23,751 nt of DNA from an uncultured Pseudomonadota bacterium (GTDB taxonomy: Bacteria > Pseudomonadota > Gammaproteobacteria > Burkholderiales > Usitatibacteraceae). The notes under the pieces are model-generated. The model saw nothing but the letters and a program-made list of their open reading frames with translations. It did not search any database and was not told the origin of the DNA. Position 1 is the stretch's first letter, and each line of letters starts with the position of its first letter. Positions 6,736 through 15,430 of this stretch are shown here, piece after piece. The stretch spans positions 1-23,751 of the forward strand of contig CALEJW010000267.1 in NCBI GenBank assembly GCA_937898635.1, written 5' to 3'. The position numbers were made by a program, and so were the translations under genes.

Positions 6736-8991
6736 TCAGTCGCCCGCTTCGTCGGGGAGCTTGCCGATGGCGGCGAGGATCGCGAGGAGGTTGTCGCGGC
6801 GGAAGGGCTTCGCGAGCGTGCCGTCGAAGCCCTCGGCGAGCTTCGCCTTCGTGAAGGCGGGCGAGTGGTCGAGGCTGGTCGCGTAGAGCTTCGTCGCCCG
6901 GGCGTCGCGGGCGATGCGCGCGCGCAGCGCCGCCGCCGCGCCGGGCCCGTCGAGCCCCTTGAGCGTCGTGTCCGCGAACACGAGGTCGTAGACGTCCTGC
7001 TCCAGGCAGGCGAGGGCCTCCGCGAGGTCGGCGGCGACCACCAGGCTGGAATCGCGCTTGCGCAGGATGTGCGCGGCGAGCATGTGGCTGTCGCGGTGCG
7101 CGTCCACGAGCAGGATCGTGGCGCCGCGGCGCTGCTCGCGCAGCGAGTGCCGCGTGACCAGCGTGGGCGTCTCGTCGGCGTCCAGGGAGGCGCCGGTGAC
7201 CGCGGCGAGGGCGTCGTTCAGCTGCTTGTCGGAGAGCGGGTAGCGCAGGTACGCGGCGATGCCGTTCTCGCGGCAGGCGATCGCGTCGCCGGGCTTGCCT
7301 TCGGTCGCGAGCATGACCACGAGCGTGGAGGCGAGGCGCGGGTGGTTCTTCACCCGGAACGCGAGGAGGAAACCGTCCTGCCCCGCCATGCGGTTCGACA
7401 CCAGCATGAGCGGCACGGGGCTGCCTTCCTCGTCCAGGCGCTCGAGGAGCGCGATCGCCATCGCGGCGTTGTCGGCTTCCATCGGCGTCATGCGCCAGCC
7501 GCGCAGCAGGTTCGCGAGCTCGTGGCGCTGCGCGGAGTCCTGGCTCACGACCAGCACCGGCATGCTCACGAGCGTCACGTAGGTGGGCCGGCGCGGCACC
7601 GGCGCGGCGGGGCGCATCGGGAACTCGATGGTGAACGCGTAGAGCGGGTCGGCGGGCCGGGTGCTCACCGCGAGTCTCCCGCCCATCGCGGCGACCATGA
7701 AGCGCGCCACCGCCACGCCCATCCCGGCCTCCGCCGAGGAGCGCGCCGGGAATTTTTCCGCGCCGCCCGGCGCGGCGCTCACCGCGAAGGAGAGCTGGAT
7801 GCCCGACTCCGTCGTGTACTCCGGCGAGATCGAGAGCGTCACGTCGGCGCCCGGCAGGACCGCGAAGGCGCTCTCGAGGAGGTTGCGCAGGAGGATCTGC
7901 AGGCGCTCGACGTCGCCCTCGAGGCGGTCGTGCACGTCCTGCTCCACCTTCACGCGCAGCTGGCAGCCGCTCTCCTCGGCGGCGTGCGCGACGCGCTTGA
8001 CCAGCTCGGCGATGGCCGCGCGCAGCAGGAACTCCGAGCGCCGGAGCTCGATGCCGCCCTCGACCTTGGAGAAGTCCACGAGGTCGCCGATCGCGACGAG
8101 CGCCGTCTCCGTGGAGGCGCGGATGCGCAGGAAGTGCTCCACGAGCGCGGGGTCGAACTCCATCTGCTGCGCGCGGATGGAGATCGCCGAGAGCCCCTCG
8201 AGCGCGACCGAGAGCTCGCCGCCGATCTTCTCGATGAGCGCGATCTCGGAGGCGCCGCGGTCGGCCTCGGCGCCGCCGCCGGCCACGGCGTGCGACGACC
8301 AGAGGGCGCCGGCGGAGTCCTCGTCCACGAGGAGGGGCTGGCGCTCCAGCGTCAGGGACGGACCCTCGTCGGCCATGAGCGCGAGGCTGGCCGGCTCGCC
8401 CGGCGCGCGCCGCACGCGCTCGAGCCCGGCCGCATCGACGCGCTTCGAGCGCCCGATCACCTCGACGGCGGGCAGGCCCAGGAGCGACTGCGGGGCGCTC
8501 TCGAGGCCGAGCAGCCGGCAGAAGGCGTCGTTCACCAGCTCGACCTCGCCGGCGGCGTTCTCGATGAGGTTCGGGTTGGGCGAGGCCTCGACCAGGGCCA
8601 TGAGCCGCGCCGTCGTGAGGTTCAGGGCGCTCTCGGTCTCGCGCTGGCCGCCGATGTCCTGAAGCACCGCGACGATGCCCGCGGGCTTGTCGCGCGCGTC
8701 GAGCGCCGGCTGCAGCGCGAGCTGCACCCAGGTGCCGCCGGCGGCCACGCGCACCTCGACGAGGGCCGAGGCGGTCTTGCCCTCGGCGATGCGCGTGATG
8801 TTCTGGTGCAGGCGCTTGTTGTCGTCGCGGTGGAAGAGGGAGGGCAGGGGCTGCCCGGCCACGCCGTGGGCCGGGTCGCCCGCGAGCTGCGCGAACGCGG
8901 GGTTCGCGAAGGCGATGATGCCCTTGGTGTCGGCGATCGCCACCGCGGTGCGCAGGGTCTCGACGACGCGCTTGAAGTCCTCGGTCGGCAT
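6736..8991 (-). CDS. Degenerate PAS / histidine-kinase-like / dual receiver protein
   Basis: A 751-residue cytoplasmic signalling protein with no membrane segment. Order: PAS (about 6-115), a second PAS (about 128-220), a HisKA-like helical region (about 248-310), an HATPase-like region (about 318-460), receiver 1 (about 477-600) and receiver 2 (about 624-745). The expected MSHEIRTPL appears as IGGELSVAL, so the phosphoacceptor His is Gly258. The N-box is partial (LLRNLLESA) and no DxGxG G1 box is visible, but a G2-like AGMGVAVARFMVAAMGG remains. Receiver 1 has Ser532 instead of the Asp and Tyr584 instead of the conserved Lys. Receiver 2 keeps D630, D674, T705 and K728. It is thus likely a pseudokinase scaffold whose last receiver accepts phosphate from another kinase. 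It lies 21 bases downstream of pgi on the same strand. Confidence 0.85.
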   Translation of the reverse strand: MPTEDFKRVVETLRTAVAIADTKGIIAFANPAFAQLAGDPAHGVAGQPLPSLFHRDDNKRLHQNITRIAEGKTASALVEVRVAAGGTWVQLALQPALDARDKPAGIVAVLQDIGGQRETESALNLTTARLMALVEASPNPNLIENAAGEVELVNDAFCRLLGLESAPQSLLGLPAVEVIGRSKRVDAAGLERVRRAPGEPASLALMADEGPSLTLERQPLLVDEDSAGALWSSHAVAGGGAEADRGASEIALIEKIGGELSVALEGLSAISIRAQQMEFDPALVEHFLRIRASTETALVAIGDLVDFSKVEGGIELRRSEFLLRAAIAELVKRVAHAAEESGCQLRVKVEQDVHDRLEGDVERLQILLRNLLESAFAVLPGADVTLSISPEYTTESGIQLSFAVSAAPGGAEKFPARSSAEAGMGVAVARFMVAAMGGRLAVSTRPADPLYAFTIEFPMRPAAPVPRRPTYVTLVSMPVLVVSQDSAQRHELANLLRGWRMTPMEADNAAMAIALLERLDEEGSPVPLMLVSNRMAGQDGFLLAFRVKNHPRLASTLVVMLATEGKPGDAIACRENGIAAYLRYPLSDKQLNDALAAVTGASLDADETPTLVTRHSLREQRRGATILLVDAHRDSHMLAAHILRKRDSSLVVAADLAEALACLEQDVYDLVFADTTLKGLDGPGAAAALRARIARDARATKLYATSLDHSPAFTKAKLAEGFDGTLAKPFRRDNLLAILAAIGKLPDEAGD

Positions 8992-9012
8992 GGCGGTTGC
9001 GCGGCGCCCGCG

Positions 9013-10599
9013 TCAGCGCGAGGGGCCGCCGCCCGGTGCGGCCTTGCGGATGACGCCCAGGAGGTGCCTCGTCGCCGGGTGCAGGGGCGCCGCCGGGTCC
9101 GGGAAGGCGGCGAGGATGCGCCCGGCGATCGCCTTGCCGAGCTCGACGCCGAACTGGTCGAAGGGATTGACGCCCCAGAGCACGCCCTGTGCATAGACCT
9201 TGTGCTCGTAGAGCGCCACGAGGGCGCCGAGCGCGCCCGGCTCCAGCGCGGGCAGCACGATGGTCGTCGTCGGCCGGTTGCCGGGGCAGTCGCGGTGCGG
9301 ATCGCCCGCGGCGCTGCCCGTCATCAGCGCCTCGGCCTGCGCGAGCGCGTGGGCGAGGAGCACGGCGTGGGCGTCCTCGCGCGAGCCCATGGGGCGCGCG
9401 ACGACGACGAAATCGCAGGACGCCTCCTGGGTGCCCTGGTGCAGCCACTGGTAGAACGAGTGCTGCCCCAGGGTGCCCGCCTCGCCGAAGAGGGCGGGGC
9501 AGGTCGCCGCCTCCACGGGGCTGCCGTCGGCGCGCACGCGCTTGCCGTTGGACTCCATCTCCAGCTGCTGCAGGTAGCCGGGCAGGCTCGCGAGGCGCTG
9601 CGCGTAGGGCAGCACGGCGTGGACGGGGATGCCGAGGAAGTCGCGGTTCCAGAGGCCGGCGAGCGCGAGCAGCAGCGGCGCGTTGCGCTCGAACGGGGCG
9701 GAGCGGAACTCGAGGTCCACGGCGTGCGCGCCGGCGAGGAAGCGCTCGAAGGCCGGCATGCCCACGGCGATCGCCGCGGGCAGGCCCACGCTCGACCAGA
9801 CGGAGAAGCGCCCGCCGACGCCGTCGGCGAAGGGGAAGACGTTGCACTCGGGGATGCCGAAGCGCGCGGCCTCGCCGGCGTTGGCGGTGGCGGCCACGAC
9901 GTGCTTCGCGACGGCCTCCTCGCCGAGCGCCGCCACGAGCCAGGCCCGGGCGGCGCGGGCGTTGGCCATCGTCTCCTGGGTCGTGAAGGTCTTCGAGCCC
10001 ACCACGACGAGGGTCGCCGCGGGGTCCAGCCCGCGCAGCGCGTCGTCGAGGGCCGCGGGGTCCACGTTGGCGACGAAGCGCAGCCCGGGGCCGTCGGCCT
10101 GCCCGGCGAGGGCTTCCGCGACGAGGCGGGGACCGAGGTAGGAGCCGCCGATGCCCAGCGAGAGCACGTGGCGGATGCGAGCGCCCGTGGCCCCCTTCCA
10201 GGCGCCTTCGCGCACGGCCGTGGAGAAGCTCCGCATGCGCTCCCGGCAGCGCTGCAGCTGCGGGAGGACGTCCTCGCCGTCGACGATCACCTTCTCGTCG
10301 CCGCGAAGCGCCGTGTGCAGCGCCGGGCGGCCTTCGGTGACGTTGACGGGCTGGCCGGTGAAGAGGCGCTCGATCGCCCCGCCCATGTCGCGCTCGCGGG
10401 CGAGGTCGACGAGCGCGGCGAGGGTCCGCGCCGTCCACCGCTGCCGCGAGAGGTCGATCGCGAGGGGGCCGCAGGCGAAGGTGAAGGCGCTCCCGCGCCC
10501 GGGGTCCGCCGCGTAGAGCGCGTCCACCCGCTGCGCCGCGATCTCGTCGCGCTGCGCCTCGAGGGCCAGCCAGGCAGGGCTCGGGGTCTGGGAGGACAC
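9013..10599 (-). CDS. pgi: Glucose-6-phosphate isomerase
   Basis: A 528-residue phosphoglucose isomerase interconverting glucose-6-phosphate and fructose-6-phosphate in the cytoplasm. Both family signatures are visible: GVGGRFSVWSSVGL (about 260-273) and GVLWGVNPFDQFGVELGK (about 472-489). Catalytic residues are expected at E349 (LEMESNGK), H380 (LGQHSFYQW) and K489. The sugar-phosphate-binding GIGGSYLG and VGSKTFTTQET segments are present. The start is taken as the GTG at 10599 (VSSQTPSPAW), the only in-frame start in the gap after the EamA gene that gives a normal length. It lacks a good Shine-Dalgarno sequence, so the start is less sure than the gene. A perfect TATAAT hexamer 40 bases upstream suggests a dedicated promoter. 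Confidence 0.95.
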   Translation of the reverse strand: MSSQTPSPAWLALEAQRDEIAAQRVDALYAADPGRGSAFTFACGPLAIDLSRQRWTARTLAALVDLARERDMGGAIERLFTGQPVNVTEGRPALHTALRGDEKVIVDGEDVLPQLQRCRERMRSFSTAVREGAWKGATGARIRHVLSLGIGGSYLGPRLVAEALAGQADGPGLRFVANVDPAALDDALRGLDPAATLVVVGSKTFTTQETMANARAARAWLVAALGEEAVAKHVVAATANAGEAARFGIPECNVFPFADGVGGRFSVWSSVGLPAAIAVGMPAFERFLAGAHAVDLEFRSAPFERNAPLLLALAGLWNRDFLGIPVHAVLPYAQRLASLPGYLQQLEMESNGKRVRADGSPVEAATCPALFGEAGTLGQHSFYQWLHQGTQEASCDFVVVARPMGSREDAHAVLLAHALAQAEALMTGSAAGDPHRDCPGNRPTTTIVLPALEPGALGALVALYEHKVYAQGVLWGVNPFDQFGVELGKAIAGRILAAFPDPAAPLHPATRHLLGVIRKAAPGGGPSR

Positions 10600-10638
10600 G
10601 GGATTGCCGGGGGCGGCGAAGGGCCGCGCAAGGCGACG

Positions 10639-10644
10639 ATTATA
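10639..10644 (-). promoter_or_regulatory. Candidate -10 element for pgi
   Basis: On the minus strand a perfect TATAAT lies in the 59-base gap between the EamA gene and pgi, placing a start site about 30 bases before the pgi GTG. Such an AT-rich hexamer is rare in this GC-rich sequence. No good -35 hexamer is found at 16-18 bases, so the promoter may need an activator or be weak. Confidence 0.45.
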
Positions 10645-10658
10645 ACTGCCGCCGGGAG

Positions 10659-11525
10659 CTAGCCGGCCGCGAGGCCCGCGACGCCGAGCGCCATGCCGGC
10701 CGCGGCCACCAGGCGGCGCGCGAGGTCGCCTTCCTTGAGGAAGTGCGCGCCCATGAGGGCGGCGAAGAGGATCGAGACCTCCCGCGCGGGCGCCACGAGG
10801 CTCACCGGGGTGAAGACCATCGCCGTGAGCACGAAGATGTAGGAAAGCGGCGACAGGAGCGCGATCGCGAGCACGGTCTTCCTGCGCGTGCGCCAGGCCT
10901 CGCCGATGGCCCCCGGCCAGCGCCGCTGGGTGAAGGGCACGAGGACCAGGGAGCGGAAGAAGTTGCAGCCCCAGTCGAAGACGAGCGGCGGGATGAGCCA
11001 GGCCGCCACGCTCCACTTGTCGTTGATCGTGTAGAGCGAGATCGTGCAGCCCGTGAGGAGCGCGAAGCCCACGGCGCCGCGGGCGTCCGACTTGTGCCAG
11101 GCGAAGGGGTTTCCCGTGAGCAGCAGCGCGGAGGCGACGACGAGCACGGCGCCCGCGAGCGCCGTGGGCCCGGGGCGCTCGCCCAGCGCGAGCACGGCCA
11201 CGGCGATGGTGAGCAGCGGCCCCGTGGCGCGGGCGAGCGGGTAGACGATGGAGAGGTCGCCCCCGCTGCGGTAGGCGCGGTCGAGGAGCAGGAAGTAGGC
11301 GGTGTGGATCATCCCGCTCGCGAACATGAGCGCGAGGTGCACCGGCCGGAAGCCGTAGTTCTGCATCCAGGCCGCGGCGACGGCGACGGGGGCGTAGGCG
11401 GCGAGCGAGACGAGGCACGAGGCGGCGATGAGCCCGGGGCCCCCGCCGCTCTTCTTCAGCAGGAAGTTCCAGCTCGCGTGGATCAGCGCGGAGGAAAGGA
11501 CGAGTAGGAGGGCGAGCCCGGTCAT
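10659..11525 (-). CDS. EamA (DMT-superfamily) permease
   Basis: A 288-residue integral membrane protein with about ten hydrophobic helices arranged as two EamA-like halves. The first half begins LLVLSSALIHASWNFLLKK and the ALGERPGPTALAGAVLVVASALLL segment is the characteristic end of the first repeat. The second half ends with the family's LVAPAREVSILFAALMGAHFLKEG and a last helix. EamA proteins export or exchange small metabolites; the substrate is not evident. The start ATG is at 11525. It lies 39 bases downstream of the methyltransferase stop on the same strand, with a TAGAAT hexamer (11535-11540, minus) just before the start that lacks a matching -35. It may be the tail of the acyl-CoA dehydrogenase transcript or independent. 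Confidence 0.88.
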   Translation of the reverse strand: MTGLALLLVLSSALIHASWNFLLKKSGGGPGLIAASCLVSLAAYAPVAVAAAWMQNYGFRPVHLALMFASGMIHTAYFLLLDRAYRSGGDLSIVYPLARATGPLLTIAVAVLALGERPGPTALAGAVLVVASALLLTGNPFAWHKSDARGAVGFALLTGCTISLYTINDKWSVAAWLIPPLVFDWGCNFFRSLVLVPFTQRRWPGAIGEAWRTRRKTVLAIALLSPLSYIFVLTAMVFTPVSLVAPAREVSILFAALMGAHFLKEGDLARRLVAAAGMALGVAGLAAG

Positions 11526-11564
11526 CGAGTCGCCATTCTATCCAATGGGCGGCCGGCCCCCGGG

Positions 11565-12269
11565 TCAGCCCGGCCGGCGCAGGAGGTTCACGCGCATCGG
11601 CCGCAGGAAGCGGGCGCCGTCCGCGCCGAGGTGCGCCGAGAAGCGGCGGCGCACTTCCGCCAGGCGCTCGCCCTCGAGGACGATGTCGCTGTGGGTCACG
11701 CGCACGATGCGCCGGAAGAAGTCGTCGAAGTCGCGGAAGGCGAGGGGCGCGTCGAACTCGCGCTCCGCGACCGCCTCGAGAACGCCGGCCGCCGTGGCGC
11801 GGCGCAGCGCCGCGAGCGCGGCGGCGCGCACCGCTTCCTCGTCGTGGAAGAGGCGCACGATCTCGTTGAAGGGGCCCGCGAAGACGGGCTCCGACACGTA
11901 GAGGAGGCCCCCGGGCGCGAGCGTGCGGCGGATCTCGCCGAGCGCCGCGTCGAGGCGCTCGCCCGGCACGTGGTGCAGCGACTTGAACATCGTCGCGACG
12001 CCGAAGCTCGCGTCGGGAAAGGGGATCGCGTCGGCGCCCGCGAGGACGAAGTCGAGGCCGGGGACGCGCGGCGCCGCGAGGTTCCTCGCGTGCTGGACCC
12101 CGTCCACCTCGAGGGCGGCGACCGAGGCGGCGCCCGCTTCTAGGAGGAAACGCCGCGCCATCGACCCGTCGCCGCAGCCGAGGTCCGCGACGCGCGCGCC
12201 GGCGAGCGGCACGAGGCTTCGCAGGAAGGCGAGCTCGTCGGCCACGACGGGCAGCGCGGCGCCGCTCAC
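11565..12269 (-). CDS. Class I SAM-dependent methyltransferase
   Basis: A 234-residue Rossmann-fold methyltransferase of the UbiE-like Methyltransf_11 type. SAM-binding motif I is VADLGCGDGS (about 27-36), the post-I acidic residue is in ALEVDG, and motif IV/V regions read FVLAGADAIPFPDASF and FKSLHHVPGERLDAAL, followed by LAPGGLLYVSEPVF. The acceptor substrate is unknown. The C-terminal third (with RDFDDFFRRIVRVTHSD) is less typical. The GTG start at 12269 overlaps the MFS transporter stop by four bases (GTGA on the minus strand), which decides the start and indicates translational coupling. As last gene of the acyl-CoA dehydrogenase unit it may modify the compound handled by that pathway; this is inference. 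Confidence 0.87.
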   Translation of the reverse strand: MSGAALPVVADELAFLRSLVPLAGARVADLGCGDGSMARRFLLEAGAASVAALEVDGVQHARNLAAPRVPGLDFVLAGADAIPFPDASFGVATMFKSLHHVPGERLDAALGEIRRTLAPGGLLYVSEPVFAGPFNEIVRLFHDEEAVRAAALAALRRATAAGVLEAVAEREFDAPLAFRDFDDFFRRIVRVTHSDIVLEGERLAEVRRRFSAHLGADGARFLRPMRVNLLRRPG

Positions 12270-13477
12270 GGGGCCTCCCGCGCCGCGGGCATGCCGCCCG
12301 TCCCGCCGTCGCGCCACAGGAGCCAGAGCCCGCAGGCCACGGCGGGCACGGCGGCGACCACGAAGGCCGCGGCGTAGCTCACGCCCCCCTCGACGAGGAA
12401 GGCGAAGGCGGGCGGGCCGAGGAGCACGCCGCCGAAGGTGAAGACGAGGGAGCCGCCCGTGGCCTCGCCGGCGCGCCCGGGCGGGGCGAGGCGCGCGACC
12501 TGCGCGAGGTACACGCCGTTCCAGCCGATCGCGGTCGCGCCGAACGCCACGCACACGAGCGCGATCGCGGCGCGCGGCCATTGCCCCGTGAACTGCGCGG
12601 TGGCGATCGCCGCGAGGCCCATCGCGAGGGCGATGATCCCGAGCACGACCATGGGCCGCCCGGAGCGGTCGGCGACGACGCCCCAGGCCACGCGCGCGAC
12701 CACGCCCCCGGCCTGCGCCGCGGTGAGCATGAGCCCGGCCTCGACGAGCGAGAGCCCGAGGTTCAGCGTGAGGTGCGTCACCAGGAAGGTCACGAGGCAG
12801 AGCTGCAGCGAGGCGAAGAAGAAGGTGCTGATCGCCAGGCGCTTGAGCCGCGGGTCGCCGAGAATGTATCGAAGGCTGCCCGCGAAGCTCGAGACCGCGA
12901 GCCGGCGGGCGGGGTCGCGGTCGGCGTCGAGCCCGGCGCGCAACGGCTGGGCCGCGGCGAGGACGGCGAGGCAGGCCGCCCCCACCGCGAGCGCCGCCAC
13001 CCGCCAGCCGGCCCACAGCACCAGCGCGGGAACGACCGCGCCCGCGAGTGCGCCGCCGAGCGGGACGCCCGTCTGCTTGAGCGAGAAGACGAGCGAGATC
13101 CGGCTCGCCGGCGTCGTGCGCGCGAGGATGTGCGAGCTCGCCGGCGTGACGGGGCCGTAGCCCGCGCCGATGAGGATCGCGCCGGCGAGGAGAAAGGCGG
13201 GCGTGCCCGCGGCCGAGGCCGCGAGCCCCGCCGCGCAGGAGACGAGGCAGGCCTGGCTCAGGCGGATGGCGCCGAAGCGTTGCACGAGGGTGCCCGAGAC
13301 GAGGCTCGCGGCCATGCTCGCGGCGTAGACGATCGCGATGTAGATCCCGACGTATCCCGCCGGCAGGCCCGTGGCGCCCGAGAGCGCCGGGGCGAGCACG
13401 GGCACGGTCACCACCGCCATGGAGACGAGGGCCTGCACCGCGAGCGTCGCGGCGAGGGGGAACATCGTGCTACGCAT
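12266..13477 (-). CDS. MFS transporter
   Basis: A 403-residue major facilitator permease with about 12 transmembrane helices. Loop 2-3 carries a weak motif A (SGTLVQRFGAIRL), repeated after helix 8 as WGVVADRSGRPMVVLG. The central cytoplasmic loop spans about residues 180-205. Helix 4-5 contains GAGYGPVTPASSHIL and FSLKQTGVPLGGAL, seen in MFS proteins of carboxylate or nitrate/nitrite-like branches, but the substrate is not determinable. Start: ATG at 13477 overlaps the gntR stop by eight bases; the in-frame ATG at 13465 (residue 5) would instead leave a short gap, and neither has a clear Shine-Dalgarno sequence. The 3' end overlaps the methyltransferase start. Its place after the regulator and acyl-CoA dehydrogenase suggests uptake of the substrate oxidised by that enzyme. 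Confidence 0.9.
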   Translation of the reverse strand: MRSTMFPLAATLAVQALVSMAVVTVPVLAPALSGATGLPAGYVGIYIAIVYAASMAASLVSGTLVQRFGAIRLSQACLVSCAAGLAASAAGTPAFLLAGAILIGAGYGPVTPASSHILARTTPASRISLVFSLKQTGVPLGGALAGAVVPALVLWAGWRVAALAVGAACLAVLAAAQPLRAGLDADRDPARRLAVSSFAGSLRYILGDPRLKRLAISTFFFASLQLCLVTFLVTHLTLNLGLSLVEAGLMLTAAQAGGVVARVAWGVVADRSGRPMVVLGIIALAMGLAAIATAQFTGQWPRAAIALVCVAFGATAIGWNGVYLAQVARLAPPGRAGEATGGSLVFTFGGVLLGPPAFAFLVEGGVSYAAAFVVAAVPAVACGLWLLWRDGGTGGMPAAREAP

Positions 13478-14240
13478 CGGCGCCGGCGGGCCCTTGCAGG
13501 CGCATGGACATGGTGTAGGCGAAGCGGTCGGCCGGGTGCAGGTTGAGCGCCACCTCGACCAGGCGCCCGTCGCCGGCGAAGTAGCGGCGGGTGACGGCGA
13601 GGCCGGGCGAGCCCGCCTTCACGCCCAGGCGCCTCGCGTCCGCCGCGCCGATCGCCGTGGCGCGGATTTCCTGGGCTACCTCGACGATGGCGACCCCGTA
13701 GCGGCTCTCGAGGAGCGTGTGCACGGGCACCTTGAGCGTGCCGACGAGCTTGCGGATGCCGCCGAAGGCCGCGTGCAGGTAGATCTCGGTGAAGGCCATC
13801 GGCTGGCGGGCCTTCCCGGCGTAGCGGAATCCCGACACCTTCACCCAGCGCTGCCCCGGCGCGCAGCCCAGCCGCGCCGCGAGCGGGCCGTCGGCGATCA
13901 CGTCCGCGGTGGCCGTGACGGCGAGGCGCGTGTCCTCGACGTAGCGGGGAAGGTCCTCGATGGACGAGGCGGACTGCACGTAGCGGCCCGCGGCCCGGCG
14001 CGCCTTCACGCTCGTGCCGATGCCGCGCCGGCGCGTGACGAGCCCGCGCTCCTCGAGCCGGCGGATCGCCTCGCGCACGGTGTGGCGGCTCACGCCGAAC
14101 TGCGCGCACAGCGCGAGCTCGCCCGGCAGGAGGCTGCCCACGGGGTAGCGCCCGGCCTCGATGTCCTCGAGGAGGCTGCCGGCGACGAGCGCGTACTGCG
14201 GCTGGCTCGCCACCCGCGGCGCCGCGGCGCGCGCGCTCAC
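13470..14240 (-). CDS. GntR/HutC-family transcriptional regulator
   Basis: A 256-residue regulator with an N-terminal winged helix-turn-helix (about 15-80), including GSLLPGELALCAQFGVSRHT and REAIRRLEERGLVTRRRGIG. A C-terminal UTRA ligand-binding domain follows (about 95-250), marked by ARQPMAFTEIYL, and LVEVALNLHPADRFAYTM at the end. That architecture is the HutC subfamily, whose UTRA domain binds a small effector and relieves DNA binding. The GTG start at 14240 overlaps the acyl-CoA dehydrogenase stop by four bases, fixing the start and showing co-translation. The 14-bp palindrome in the promoter of the operon (15431-15444) is the obvious candidate operator, which would make the operon self-repressed. 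Effector identity is unknown, probably the acyl substrate or its CoA ester. Confidence 0.92.
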   Translation of the reverse strand: MSARAAAPRVASQPQYALVAGSLLEDIEAGRYPVGSLLPGELALCAQFGVSRHTVREAIRRLEERGLVTRRRGIGTSVKARRAAGRYVQSASSIEDLPRYVEDTRLAVTATADVIADGPLAARLGCAPGQRWVKVSGFRYAGKARQPMAFTEIYLHAAFGGIRKLVGTLKVPVHTLLESRYGVAIVEVAQEIRATAIGAADARRLGVKAGSPGLAVTRRYFAGDGRLVEVALNLHPADRFAYTMSMRLQGPAGADA

Positions 14241-15391
14241 GCCGGGTGCCGCGCCACGAGCTGGCGGGCGATGATGATGCGCTGCATCTCGTTGGTGCCC
14301 TCGCCGATGAGCAGCATCGGCGCGTCGCGGTAGTAGCGCTCCACGTCGTACTCCCTCGAGTAGCCGTAGGCGCCGTGGATGCGCAGGCACTCGGCCGCGT
14401 TCTCCATCGCCGACTCGGTGGCGAAGTACTTGGCCATGCCCGCCTCCATGTCGCAGCGCTCGCCGCGGTCGAACGCGAGCGCGGCCGACTCCGTCAGCAG
14501 GCGCGAGGCCTCCAGGCGCGTGGCCATCTCGCCGAGCTTCAACTGGATGGCCTGGTGCTCGCAGATGGGCTTGCCGAAGGTCCGGCGGACCTGCGAGTAG
14601 GCGACGGCGTCCTCGAGCGCGGCGCGGGCGAGGCCCACCCCGCGCGCGGCCACGTTGATGCGCCCCAGCTCGAGGCCGGAGAGGATCTGCTGGAGGCCCC
14701 GGCCCTCGACGCCGCCGATGAGGCGGTCGGCGGGAACGCGGTAGTCCTCGAAGACCAGCTCGCAGGTGTCGATGCCGTGGTAGCCGAGCTTGTCGAGCTT
14801 GCGGGCCACGTGGAAGCCGGGGCCCTTCTCGGCGAGGAAGAGGCTCATGCCGCGGTGGCGAGGCTCGGCCTTCGGGTCGGTCTTCACGAGGAGGGCGAAC
14901 ACGTTGCCGGTGCCGCCGTTGGAGATCCAGGATTTGGCCCCGTTCACCACGTAGTGGTCGCCGTCGCGCACGGCCACGGTGCGGATCGCCTGCAGGTCGG
15001 TGCCGGCGTCGGGCTCGGTGAGGGCCACGCCGCCGCGCAGCTCGCCCGTGGCGAAGCGCGGCAGGTAGCGGCGCTTCTGCGCCTCGGTGCCGGCGCGCGA
15101 GACGGCCGCGGCGAGGATGAGGTGGGAGTTCACGATGCCCGCGAGGCTCATCCACACGGCCGCGATGCGCTCGACGATCCGCGCGTAGGTCGCGGTGGCG
15201 AGCCCCAGCCCGCCGTGCTCCGGGGCGATGGTGCAGCCGAAGAGCCCGAGGGCCTTCATCTTCTCCACGATCGCGGCGGGATACTCGTCCGCGTGGTCGA
15301 GGCGGCGCGCGTGCGGGCGCACCTCCGCCTCGAGGAAGCGCTCCACGCTGTCGAGGACGAGCGACTCGGTCTCGGGCGTCTCGGGGGTCAC
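14237..15391 (-). CDS. Acyl-CoA dehydrogenase
   Basis: A 384-residue FAD acyl-CoA dehydrogenase of normal length, catalysing alpha,beta-desaturation of an acyl-CoA with electrons passed to ETF. The FAD/substrate signature is ALTEPDAGTD (123-132), followed by NGAKSWISNGG. The middle region has the RRTFGKPICEHQAIQLKLGEM type segment (about 269-289). The C-terminal signature around YYRDAPMLLIGEGTNEMQR places the catalytic base at E364, the position used by short-chain and related ACADs. The start is a GTG at 15391 with a good Shine-Dalgarno aaagga nearby. It is first gene of a four-gene minus-strand unit with overlapping ends and has its own promoter and candidate operator upstream. Chain specificity cannot be told; no CoA ligase or transferase is adjacent. 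Confidence 0.94.
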   Translation of the reverse strand: MTPETPETESLVLDSVERFLEAEVRPHARRLDHADEYPAAIVEKMKALGLFGCTIAPEHGGLGLATATYARIVERIAAVWMSLAGIVNSHLILAAAVSRAGTEAQKRRYLPRFATGELRGGVALTEPDAGTDLQAIRTVAVRDGDHYVVNGAKSWISNGGTGNVFALLVKTDPKAEPRHRGMSLFLAEKGPGFHVARKLDKLGYHGIDTCELVFEDYRVPADRLIGGVEGRGLQQILSGLELGRINVAARGVGLARAALEDAVAYSQVRRTFGKPICEHQAIQLKLGEMATRLEASRLLTESAALAFDRGERCDMEAGMAKYFATESAMENAAECLRIHGAYGYSREYDVERYYRDAPMLLIGEGTNEMQRIIIARQLVARHPA

Positions 15392-15430
15392 GGCGGGGTC
15401 CTTTCGCGGGCGGCGGGGGCCGCCTGGCCA

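Noticed and set aside
6103..10662. A 1519-codon plus-strand open frame, and a 1540-codon minus-strand frame (5816-10438), spanning several genes
   Set aside because: They run antisense or out of frame to pgi and the PAS sensor, are composed mainly of Arg, Ala, Gly, Pro and His, and show no family features. They are shadow frames caused by high GC and few stop codons.
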